From JABDNZ01 sp964407425 (GTDB taxonomy: Bacteria; Gemmatimonadota; Gemmatimonadetes; Longimicrobiales; Gaopeijiaceae), in the NCBI GenBank assembly GCA_964407425.1, contig CAYOVN010000168.1, positions 1 to 7,318 on the forward strand: 7,318 bases of DNA. The letters run 5' to 3'. This document shows positions 1 through 5,683 of this stretch, one piece after another (the first letter of the stretch is position 1; every line of letters starts with the position of its first letter). The position numbers and the translations under genes are program-made. The notes below the pieces were generated by a model. It searched no databases. It was given only the letters and a program-made list of their open reading frames with translations, and was not told the DNA's origin.

Positions 1-7
1 GACCAGG

Positions 8-256
8 GTGCTCCTCCTGGGGGGCGCTCTCTTTCTTGTAGGAACCGGGCTCCTTCTCCTTTGGATGGAGAGGCAGACCAGGCTATTCCTGAGCCTCGGA
101 CTAGGTTTCCTTTGTGTTTCCGTTCTCTGCCTTCTGGTTGCGGGACGGTGGATGCAGGGAAAACCCGATCCGCTGGAGGCCCGCCGAGAACAGAGACTCT
201 GGAGAAGCGGCCCCCTTGGCCGATGGTGGTTGGACAGGCGGAAGAGGAAACCCTGA
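8..256 (+). CDS. Small two-helix membrane protein, possibly 5'-partial
   Basis: I do not recognise this 82-residue protein. It has two hydrophobic segments, at about residues 2-19 and 26-46, joined by a short charged turn (MERQTR). A hydrophilic, arginine-rich tail follows (residues 50-82, with RREQR and DRRKRKP). By the positive-inside rule the basic tail, and probably both ends, should lie in the cytoplasm. The start used is the GTG at position 8. The frame is open to the left edge and too little upstream sequence is visible to judge a ribosome site, so the real start may lie outside the window. Only 20 bases separate its stop from the next gene on the same strand, so the two are probably co-transcribed. 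It could be a small membrane partner of the hydrolase-family protein, but nothing in the sequence shows this. Confidence 0.6.
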   Translation: MLLLGGALFLVGTGLLLLWMERQTRLFLSLGLGFLCVSVLCLLVAGRWMQGKPDPLEARREQRLWRSGPLGRWWLDRRKRKP

Positions 257-276
257 AGTAAACCCAGGAGCTTTGA

Positions 277-888
277 ATGCCCGATACTTATCAGAGCTTC
301 CAAGAGTTGGAATCCTGCGAAAGGGAAGGGGAGAGCTGGGCTCGGGAATATGTCGACCGACAATCCCGGATCCTGGTCATGGCCCCCCATGGGGGATGGA
401 TCGAGCCCTACACCTCGGATCTGGCCAGGCTGGTGGCGGGCAACGACCTCTCCTTCTACACCTTCAAGGGCCTGAAAGCTGAGAATAACGAAACTCTCCA
501 TCTCACCAGCCACCTCTTCGACGAGCCTCTGGCCCTGCGGGCTGTGTCCATGGCCACCTGGGTCCTTGCGATCCATGGTGAACGCAGCTCGGACGGGGCC
601 TTCGTCATGGTTGGGGGGCTTTGGGGAGGTTTCCAGGAGAAGATGGCAGCTGTTTTCCGGAAATCGGGGATCCAGGTGGAAAACCCACGGGCGGGCCTCG
701 GTGGCGTGCACCCCCGGAATATCTGCAATCGGGGGCGGGCCGGTGCAGGTGGGCAATTGGAAATCAGCGAAGGGCTCAGGAGACAGCTTCGAAAAGATGA
801 GGACCTGCTGCTGCATTTCACCGGAATAGTAAGGGATGCGTTGGTGGAACTCGAGGCGGAGGCCCTGAGGGTGAGACCCCGAGGGTGA
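277..888 (+). CDS. Poly-gamma-glutamate hydrolase family protein (PF05908-type, zinc-dependent)
   Basis: This 203-residue protein matches, by motif, the poly-gamma-glutamate hydrolase family (phage PghP and Bacillus YmaC type). These are zinc-dependent enzymes with a carboxypeptidase-like fold that cut gamma-glutamyl bonds. Visible motifs in order are APHGGWIEPYTS (residues 36-47), FKGLK (63-67), LHLTSHLFDEP (74-84), AIHGE (98-102), VGGL and, near residues 136-165, NPRAGLGGVHPRNICNRG. His38, Glu43 and His100 are the likely zinc ligands, by analogy with the HxxxxE...H pattern. Length is normal for the family. No signal peptide is visible, so the protein is probably cytoplasmic, where its natural substrate is unclear. 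The ATG start has AGGAG six bases upstream. It probably shares a transcript with the membrane protein before it. The 3' end carries a 14-bp duplication that supplies the stop codon. The family call is confident; the substrate is not. Confidence 0.87.
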   Translation: MPDTYQSFQELESCEREGESWAREYVDRQSRILVMAPHGGWIEPYTSDLARLVAGNDLSFYTFKGLKAENNETLHLTSHLFDEPLALRAVSMATWVLAIHGERSSDGAFVMVGGLWGGFQEKMAAVFRKSGIQVENPRAGLGGVHPRNICNRGRAGAGGQLEISEGLRRQLRKDEDLLLHFTGIVRDALVELEAEALRVRPRG

Positions 889-894
889 GAACCC
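867..894 (+). repeat. 14-bp imperfect tandem duplication covering a stop codon
   Basis: Two adjacent copies of GAGGGTGAGAMCCC (867-880 and 881-894) differ at one base. The second copy supplies the TGA stop (886-888) of the hydrolase-family gene. Because 14 is not a multiple of three, the duplication shifts the frame. With a single copy, the protein would read on through Val-Arg-Thr-Gln-Val-Met-Ser to the TGA at 907-909. Confidence 0.75.
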
Positions 895-910
895 AAGTCA
901 TGTCCTGAAA

Positions 911-1123
911 ATGGCTTGGCTCATGCGTGACCAGGGGACGCACGAAGGAAGGCAGGTAGCCTTCGAACTCATCGAGAAGCGGCCCGATGCCCGACGTCTC
1001 CTCAAGACCCGGGAGGTGCTGCGTCTGGGCGAGGGAAACGACAATTGGGCCTCGGTGGACGCTTTCTGCAGGAGGGAAGTGGGGAATAAACTCGCCACCG
1101 GGAAGAAGAACCCGAACCGGTAA
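911..1123 (+). CDS. Small hypothetical protein (70 aa)
   Basis: I do not recognise this short ORF. The product is soluble, charged and probably helical, with a basic C-terminal tail (GKKNPNR), one cysteine and no membrane segment. Codon third positions are GC-rich, like its neighbours, which favours real coding. The opposite-strand frame here is a serine/arginine-rich shadow. There is no good Shine-Dalgarno sequence before the ATG at 911, and the frame is open only back to a TGA at 872-874 with no better start. It begins 22 bases after the hydrolase-family gene, so it could be translated from the same transcript. It may also be a degraded remnant. It ends 38 bases before a strong hairpin. Confidence 0.45.
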   Translation: MAWLMRDQGTHEGRQVAFELIEKRPDARRLLKTREVLRLGEGNDNWASVDAFCRREVGNKLATGKKNPNR

Positions 1124-1161
1124 CCAAACCCCCTGAAATCAATGGTCTCCTGAACGCACAA

Positions 1162-1199
1162 AGCGGCCCGAGGGGGTGTCCCCACCCCTTCGGACCGCT
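1162..1199. terminator. Hairpin between convergent genes, likely bidirectional terminator
   Basis: A 17-bp stem (arms 1162-1178 and 1183-1199) has a 4-base loop and a single mismatch plus one wobble. On the minus strand the loop reads GGGA, a GNRA-type tetraloop, and the stem is followed by a short U-rich run (UUUGUG). On the plus strand no U-tract follows. It lies between the 3' ends of the 911-1123 ORF and the cytochrome gene. It best fits termination of the minus-strand cytochrome transcript and may also stop plus-strand read-through. Confidence 0.65.
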
Positions 1200-1227
1200 C
1201 GTTCCTGGGAAGGCTATCCGGTAATTT

Positions 1228-1692
1228 TCAGCCCTTCGGAAACCCTTCCATAATGAAGTGCGTCACGGCATCGATGGCCTCTGCCTTTAAGCCCGCCATA
1301 CCCCAATGGGGCATATTCTCCAGCGTTCCGACGAATATTGCCTGCCGGATCGCGGCTTCATCTCCGGCCATCCGCCAGGTGGGCTCCCGGAAAGAGGGCG
1401 GTACTAGAGCATCTCCGTCCCGGACGAAGCCACCGTCGCCCAGTCCTTCCGGGCCATGGCATTTATTACAGCTGAAGTTGTAGACCTGTTCTCCCCGGTC
1501 CATACGCTTCTGGGCGTCTTCCCACGTGATGGTGTCAAAAACCGACGCGTCAAAAGCGGCTGAGGCCGCTTCCATCAGACTGTCCTGAGCAGCAACTTGG
1601 GCGGCGGCGGCAGCGGCCGCCATCTCCTCAGGAGTCGGACCGCAGCCCGATAGAACCAGGGAGCCAACCAGAGCCAAAGGGATCCAACGCAT
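1228..1692 (-). CDS. Monohaem cytochrome c lipoprotein
   Basis: This is a 154-residue c-type cytochrome, probably an electron carrier on the outer face of the cytoplasmic membrane or elsewhere in the periplasm. Residues 1-16 form a lipoprotein signal peptide ending in the lipobox LSGC, so Cys17 should be lipidated and is the mature N-terminus. An alanine-rich linker follows, including seven consecutive alanines (25-31). The haem attachment site CNKCH is at residues 75-79, with GPEGLGDGG just after it. Met127 in ENMPHW is the likely sixth iron ligand. The rest resembles a class I cytochrome c (cbb3 subunit III-like) domain. The ATG at 1692 has GAGAGG about seven bases upstream. It is 112 bases downstream of the channel gene on the same strand; a weak promoter-like pair in that gap suggests it may be transcribed separately. 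Its redox partners are not identifiable here. Confidence 0.9.
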   Translation of the reverse strand: MRWIPLALVGSLVLSGCGPTPEEMAAAAAAAQVAAQDSLMEAASAAFDASVFDTITWEDAQKRMDRGEQVYNFSCNKCHGPEGLGDGGFVRDGDALVPPSFREPTWRMAGDEAAIRQAIFVGTLENMPHWGMAGLKAEAIDAVTHFIMEGFPKG

Positions 1693-1746
1693 ACTTTCCT
1701 CTCAATCCCGGAATTCCCGCATTTGGAACTTCCTGATGCACGGTGC

Positions 1747-1776
1747 AAGATACGGCGGCAGGGAGCATTCCTTCAA
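1747..1776 (-). promoter_or_regulatory. Possible sigma70-type promoter before the cytochrome gene
   Basis: On the minus strand a TTGAAG hexamer (1776-1771) is followed after 18 bases by TATCTT (1752-1747), about 55 bases before the cytochrome start codon. The match to TTGACA/TATAAT is partial, so this is only a candidate. It would let the cytochrome be transcribed independently of the channel and aminopeptidase genes. Confidence 0.3.
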
Positions 1777-1804
1777 GCCCACCGTCGATTACTGAGGTAA
1801 TGCC

Positions 1805-2680
1805 CTATTCCGCCCGCTCGGGCGCCGACGTCGGAACCTCCAGGCGAGCCCCGCAACGACGGCAAAACAGGGCGTCCCTTTCGTGCTCCTTCGCCCCACA
1901 GGAGGTACACTCGGCCGGGGTATCCGTCAGCCTCGCCTGATGGGCCAGTTCGACGGTAACGATCCCCGTGGGGACAGCAATAATCCCGTACCCCATGATC
2001 ATGAGGAGGGCGGCAAGCGTCTGCCCCACGGCGGTAAGGGGAGCGATGTTGCCGTAACCAACTGTAGTCAGGGTCACGATGGCCCAGTAGACGCTTCGGG
2101 GGATGCTGTCGAATCCCGCTGCCGACCCCTCGATGAGGAACATCAAAGACCCGACTACCACCACCACCGTGAGGACTGTAAAAAGAAACACGGTGATCTT
2201 GTATCGGCTGGCTCGGAGTGCCGCTCCCAGGGTTCTGGCTTCTCCCACGTACTGGGCCAGCTTCAGGACCCGGAAGACTCTCAGGACCCGGAGGACCCGA
2301 ATGACGATGAGATACTGTCCTCCGGGAAGAAGAAGGCTCAGGTAGGTCGGAAGGACGGCCAGCAGGTCAACAACTCCGAAGAAGCTGAAAGCATACTGTG
2401 ACACCCGCCTGACCGTAATCAGGCGAACCAGGTACTCGATGCTGAACAGAATCGTGAACACCCACTCGGCCCACCGGAGGATCCCGCCGAAGCCTTCGTC
2501 AATACTCTGGACAGAGTCCAACATCACGATGGCAACGCTGATCAGGATCGCGCCGATCAGGGTTACATCGAAAGTCTTCCCGGCTGGGGTGTCGTGGAGG
2601 AAAATGACGTCATAGAGCCAGGATCTCCATCGAGGTTCCTGGGGGGGCCGCCAGTCTCCCCTTGACCCGGTGTTGGTCAT
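1805..2680 (-). CDS. Voltage-gated potassium channel family protein with C-terminal zinc ribbon
   Basis: This 291-residue inner-membrane protein is a six-helix potassium channel subunit, expected to work as a tetramer. Helices S1-S3 lie at about residues 37-55, 67-89 and 97-118. S4 carries basic residues at every third position (Arg128, Arg131, Arg134, Arg137, Lys140), the hallmark of a voltage sensor. S5 is at about 162-183, the pore helix and selectivity filter TTVGYGN at 205-211, and S6 at about 217-243. The cytoplasmic tail ends in a four-cysteine zinc ribbon (Cys258, Cys261, Cys273, Cys276; CTSCG and CRRCG) instead of the RCK domain of many prokaryotic channels. The ATG overlaps the stop of the upstream M55 peptidase gene (ATGA, 2680-2677), which suggests translational coupling. 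The family call is firm; voltage gating and the role of the ribbon are inferred. Confidence 0.93.
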   Translation of the reverse strand: MTNTGSRGDWRPPQEPRWRSWLYDVIFLHDTPAGKTFDVTLIGAILISVAIVMLDSVQSIDEGFGGILRWAEWVFTILFSIEYLVRLITVRRVSQYAFSFFGVVDLLAVLPTYLSLLLPGGQYLIVIRVLRVLRVFRVLKLAQYVGEARTLGAALRASRYKITVFLFTVLTVVVVVGSLMFLIEGSAAGFDSIPRSVYWAIVTLTTVGYGNIAPLTAVGQTLAALLMIMGYGIIAVPTGIVTVELAHQARLTDTPAECTSCGAKEHERDALFCRRCGARLEVPTSAPERAE

Positions 2681-3597
2681 GGAGTGATGTCCGCTCGGTA
2701 TCGGGTCATGAAGCCGAAGAACTTCGATACCTCCACCATATCCTTTCCGGTGAACCCGATGGTATGACTATCCACCCGGTGAACCGTGGGGAGGTAGGCC
2801 AGAAGTTCGGCGGGCAGGTAATTCTTGAATGCCACCTCCACCTCGATGGGGCCGTCCAGGCGATACACCTCGAAATCATCCAATCGAGCCAGGGCCGACG
2901 AAACGGTCTCGTAGATGATCTCCCGGCTCTCCTCGGGAGTCACGGTCATGGCGGAATGAAAGCCGTAGTTCCATTTGAGGGTTGCACCCTCGATATCCCC
3001 AAGATGATGCTGGGCCTCGGCGATGATGGCATCGTCCCCTGAGATCATCACAACGGGGACCCCGAAATGGCCGGCGATGGCTGCGTTGATGACGGCTTCA
3101 GGGACTGCAACCCCATTCAGCCTGACGGCGGTGAGGGTGCTGCTGGACATGGTATGGGCCCTCACGCCGGCCGGATTGGTCGTGCTGGCGTGATAGCCGA
3201 TGAAGATGGCTGCATCGAAGGTCTCGTCGATGCCCTGCATCATTCCAAGGGGTCGTGGCCAGGATCGGACGAGCCGAACGCCTCTCGGAATCTCGTCCAA
3301 GAGGATGTTTTCTCCGTTTCCGTGGGAGTCACTGACCACGATCTCTGTGGCGCCGGCTCCCATAGCAGCCCTGATGGCGGCGTTCACCTCATCGGTCAGC
3401 CATTCCCGGGCTTTCTGGTACTCAAATCCCGTGGGCCCCAGATGGTCCCCGGTCACGACACCCACCACACCCTCCATATCGGCGGAGATGTACACCTTCA
3501 AGTTCTCCTGCCCGACGAGAGGGGAGGGGAGAAGGCCAAGAAGGAGAAGTGGGACCAGGGGCAGGAGGCGCCGCAAGGGAGTGTTGGACAAAGTCAT
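2677..3597 (-). CDS. Secreted M55 family metallopeptidase (DppA-type D-aminopeptidase)
   Basis: This 306-residue protein belongs to peptidase family M55, whose type member, Bacillus DppA, is a zinc D-aminopeptidase that releases D-amino acids such as D-Ala from short peptides. Residues 1-29 form a signal peptide with a long leucine/proline-rich core, so the enzyme should act in the periplasm or outside the cell. Family motifs are ISADMEGVVGV (37-47), VSDSHGNGEN (88-97), IGYHA (133-137) and RAHTMSSS (146-153). Asp40, Glu42, His92 and His136 line up with the DppA zinc ligands recalled as Asp8, Glu10, His60 and His104 at a constant offset of 32. His148 is the likely catalytic histidine and Glu167 a further ligand candidate. 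GAGG lies eight bases before the ATG. It is first in a minus-strand unit with the channel gene. A role in recycling cell-wall or environmental D-peptides is inferred. Confidence 0.92.
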   Translation of the reverse strand: MTLSNTPLRRLLPLVPLLLLGLLPSPLVGQENLKVYISADMEGVVGVVTGDHLGPTGFEYQKAREWLTDEVNAAIRAAMGAGATEIVVSDSHGNGENILLDEIPRGVRLVRSWPRPLGMMQGIDETFDAAIFIGYHASTTNPAGVRAHTMSSSTLTAVRLNGVAVPEAVINAAIAGHFGVPVVMISGDDAIIAEAQHHLGDIEGATLKWNYGFHSAMTVTPEESREIIYETVSSALARLDDFEVYRLDGPIEVEVAFKNYLPAELLAYLPTVHRVDSHTIGFTGKDMVEVSKFFGFMTRYRADITP

Positions 3598-3637
3598 GGT
3601 AGATTCCTCAGCTTTTCATAAGGGGGCGAACTGGTCT

Positions 3638-3666
3638 ATTGTACCTTTTTCACCAGACATGGGCGA
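3638..3666 (-). promoter_or_regulatory. Candidate promoter of the aminopeptidase-channel unit
   Basis: On the minus strand a good -10 hexamer, TACAAT (3643-3638), lies about 40 bases before the aminopeptidase start codon. At 17-bp spacing the -35 position reads TCGCCC (3666-3661), a poor match, and it falls inside the first copy of the 36-bp repeat. A weak -35 overlapped by a repeated sequence is what an activator- or repressor-controlled promoter often looks like. On the plus strand the same bases give an even weaker pair, TTTTCA (3613-3618) and TATTGT (3637-3642), which could serve the PAS-like gene. Confidence 0.35.
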
Positions 3667-3711
3667 TGGTTCTCCCGTACGTTTCCCACCAGACATGGGC
3701 GATGGTTCTCC
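3641..3711. repeat. Two tandem 36-bp units in the divergent intergenic region
   Basis: A 25-bp sequence beginning CACCAGACATGGGCGATGG is exactly repeated at 3651-3675 and 3687-3711. With the flanking bases towards 3641 included (a GTAC-containing segment), the similarity extends to 35 bases with three mismatches, at a period of 36. Each copy contains ACCA...TGGT arms, giving a small dyad. The pair lies between the divergent aminopeptidase and PAS-like genes and overlaps the putative -35 of the former. It could be an operator pair, a leader element, or a remnant of a dispersed or insertion-sequence end repeat. Confidence 0.85.
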
Positions 3712-3732
3712 GGCGAAGGGGCGTAGGTGGGT

Positions 3733-4290
3733 ATGAAATCTGATCGGTTCGAGTATCTCATTGATGCTGAGGACGTCATCGTCGCTGTCAACGAGCGATG
3801 GATCGAATTCGCGGAGGAGAATGAAGGGTCGGGCCTTGGGGATGCCGTCATCGGAACCTGGCTTTGGCAGCACATGGCCGGGCTGGAGGTCAAGCATCTG
3901 TACCGAACTTTGTTGGAGAGGCTTCGGGAGACGGGGAGAGAGGCTCGGATCCCTTTCCGCTGTGACGCCCCAGGCCTGGTGAGGGATATGGTTCTGGAGG
4001 TGACCCCACTCAAGGATGGCTCCATCCGGTTCTCTTCATGGATCGACAGCCAGAGAGCCCGGCCTAACGTTCGAATCCTCGAGGTGGATCGGGAGGTGGA
4101 TCCTGAGCGTTTCGCCCGGATGTGCGCCTGGTGCAAAAAGATCGACATCGGCAAGGACGATTGGAGAGAGTTGGAAAAAGGCCTCGTTGAGGCTGGCCTG
4201 ATGACGCTCGATCCGGTTCCCAAGATCACCCACGCCGTTTGCTCGAGCTGCCAGGACCTCTTCCTGCAGGAGATCTCGGATTCCGAGTAG
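3733..4290 (+). CDS. PAS-like sensor protein with C-terminal four-cysteine (CxWCK...CxxC) tail
   Basis: This 185-residue soluble protein has two parts. Residues 1-105 resemble a PAS-type sensory domain: FEYLIDAEDVIVAVNERWIEFAEEN (residues 6-30), VIGTWLWQHM (39-48) and IPFRCDAPGLVRDM (73-86), followed by a predicted beta strand SIRFSSWI (97-104). Residues 127-177 carry the MCAWCKKI...W...ITHAVCSSC pattern (Cys131, Cys134, Cys170, Cys173, Trp144, His167). The same tail occurs at the ends of many bacterial PAS/GAF sensors and response regulators and probably binds a metal. No kinase, cyclase or DNA-binding domain is attached, so it may act as a stand-alone sensor or adaptor. The ATG at 3733 was chosen; a GTG at 3727, two codons earlier, fits the AAGGGG at 3716-3721 better (five-base spacing), so the start is uncertain by two residues. 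The ligand and partner are unknown. Confidence 0.82.
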   Translation: MKSDRFEYLIDAEDVIVAVNERWIEFAEENEGSGLGDAVIGTWLWQHMAGLEVKHLYRTLLERLRETGREARIPFRCDAPGLVRDMVLEVTPLKDGSIRFSSWIDSQRARPNVRILEVDREVDPERFARMCAWCKKIDIGKDDWRELEKGLVEAGLMTLDPVPKITHAVCSSCQDLFLQEISDSE

Positions 4291-4383
4291 GACGAAGACC
4301 CCGGGTACCGGCACGAAACCCCTCGGTTCGATGCGTCTCCGCTGGATTCTTCTGCCCATCTATTCCCTGGATGTCCCCAGGCA

Positions 4384-4422
4384 CAAAAAGAGGCCCCGGG
4401 AGCCGTTGAGGATCCCGGGGCC
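4384..4422 (-). terminator. Rho-independent terminator of the acyl-CoA dehydrogenase gene
   Basis: A perfect 10-bp GC stem, GGCCCCGGGA with TCCCGGGGCC (arms 4392-4401 and 4413-4422), encloses an 11-base loop. On the minus strand it is followed directly by TCTTTTTG, a classic U-tract. It lies about 40 bases past the dehydrogenase stop codon. The plus strand has an A-tract before the stem and no T-tract after it, so it should act mainly on minus-strand transcripts. The rest of the gap between the two convergent genes (4291-4460) shows nothing further that I can support. Confidence 0.85.
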
Positions 4423-4460
4423 GGTGAGCCCTGAAGGGCCCGGAGGAGATGATTCTGGGT

Positions 4461-5633
4461 TCAGCCAGCCTTCCCGGAAACGTGCTCCCCGACCAAAATC
4501 TTCCCGATCTCATCCCGCTGAATCTGGTTGGTTCCTTCATAGATCTGGGTGATTTTGGCATCCCGCATGTACTTCTCGACGGGGTAGTCCTTCATGTAGC
4601 CGTACCCGCCAAAGACCTGGACCGCATCGGTGGTGACTTCCATGGCGATGTCCCCGGCGAAGCACTTGGACATGGCCGAGTACTGGGTCACCCGGGCCTT
4701 GGAGCCGGAGTCGATGTGCCGGGCCACCGAGTAGATCAGAGCCCGAGCGGCTTCCACCTTCATAGCCATGTCGGCCAGCATGAACCTCAAGCCCTGGAAG
4801 GAGGAGATGGGGTGGCCGAACTGGCGGCGTTCGATTGAGTAGTCCACGGCCAGATCGAGGGCGCCCTGGGCGATCCCCAGGGCCTGGGCTCCTACGCCGG
4901 GCCTGGATGCGTCGAAGGTCTTCATGGCAGTGATGAAGCCCGTACCCTCCCGGGCCAGGAGGTTCTCCACCGGAACCCGGCAGTCCTCAAAGTGGAGTTC
5001 CCGGGTGACGGAGGCCCGGATTCCCATTTTGTCTTCTTTTTTCCCGAAGGTGAATCCCGGGGTGTCCTTTTCCACCACAAGGACGCTGGCGCCGCGAGGA
5101 CCCTTCTCCGGGCTTGTGAGGACGACAACCGTGTAGATTTCCGCCTCACCGGCGTTGGTGATCCACTGCTTGGTTCCGTTCAGGATATAGTGATCCCCGT
5201 CCCGAACGGCCGTGGTACGCACCCCACCGGCGTCTGAACCGGCTCCGGACTCGGTGATGGCGAAAGCGCAAAGCCTTTCCCCGGAAGCCACGCCGGGTAG
5301 GAACCGCTCTTTCAACTCCGGGCTCCCACCAATGAGGATGGGGAGGACACCCAGGGCCGTGCCCGCAAAGGCCAACGCCGTTCCACCGCAGGCCTTGGAG
5401 AGTTCCTCCGTGATAAGGCACATGTTCATGGTCATGGTCCCACCAAACCCGCCATACTCCTCCGGCACCAGAACCCCGAACAGGTCCACCTCCGCCATCT
5501 TCTTCACGATGGGCCAGGGAAATTCCCCGGAGATGTCGTATTCGGCGGAAACGGGCCGGATTTCTTCATCTGCGATGGTCTTGGCCAAGTCGCGAATGGC
5601 TTCCTGTTCTTCCGTCAACCCATAGTCAAGCAC
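4461..5633 (-). CDS. Acyl-CoA dehydrogenase
   Basis: This is a full-length (390 aa) FAD-dependent acyl-CoA dehydrogenase. It catalyses alpha,beta-dehydrogenation of an acyl-CoA in fatty-acid or branched-chain amino-acid breakdown and passes electrons to electron-transfer flavoprotein. The N-terminal helical domain is about residues 1-120. FAITESGAGSD (124-134) and WITNAG (157-162) contact FAD and substrate in the middle beta domain. The C-terminal domain has ERRQFG (268-273), QVFGGYGY (339-346) and IYEGTNQIQR (364-373), with Glu366 as the probable catalytic base at the short/medium-chain position. The start is a GTG at 5633 with AAGGAG eight bases upstream; an ATG at 5638-5636 is out of frame. 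It lies 50 bases after an uncharacterised gene on the same strand and ends at a strong terminator. Chain-length preference cannot be told; the sequence resembles butyryl/short-chain types. Confidence 0.96.
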   Translation of the reverse strand: MLDYGLTEEQEAIRDLAKTIADEEIRPVSAEYDISGEFPWPIVKKMAEVDLFGVLVPEEYGGFGGTMTMNMCLITEELSKACGGTALAFAGTALGVLPILIGGSPELKERFLPGVASGERLCAFAITESGAGSDAGGVRTTAVRDGDHYILNGTKQWITNAGEAEIYTVVVLTSPEKGPRGASVLVVEKDTPGFTFGKKEDKMGIRASVTRELHFEDCRVPVENLLAREGTGFITAMKTFDASRPGVGAQALGIAQGALDLAVDYSIERRQFGHPISSFQGLRFMLADMAMKVEAARALIYSVARHIDSGSKARVTQYSAMSKCFAGDIAMEVTTDAVQVFGGYGYMKDYPVEKYMRDAKITQIYEGTNQIQRDEIGKILVGEHVSGKAG

Positions 5634-5683
5634 GTCATTCTCTCCTTCGTATTCGGCAAGTTTTTATGTTATCTGAATTCTGT

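Noticed and set aside
898..1185. A 95-aa minus-strand frame opposite the small plus-strand ORF
   Set aside because: It is serine/arginine-rich and low in quality, its start region overlaps the terminator hairpin, and it looks like a shadow of the plus-strand frame with GC-rich third positions.
2662..3042. Plus-strand frames across the aminopeptidase and channel genes
   Set aside because: They are complete overlaps of minus-strand genes with clear family motifs and have no homology-like features of their own.
3641..3711. CRISPR array
   Set aside because: There are only two repeat copies, with an 11-base gap that is itself partly repeated, so no spacer-like sequence exists, and no cas gene is present.
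3616..4229. Minus-strand frames running through the 36-bp repeats into the PAS-like gene
   Set aside because: They lie opposite a well-supported gene and stay open in the repeats only because the period is a multiple of three. Their composition is typical of antisense translation.
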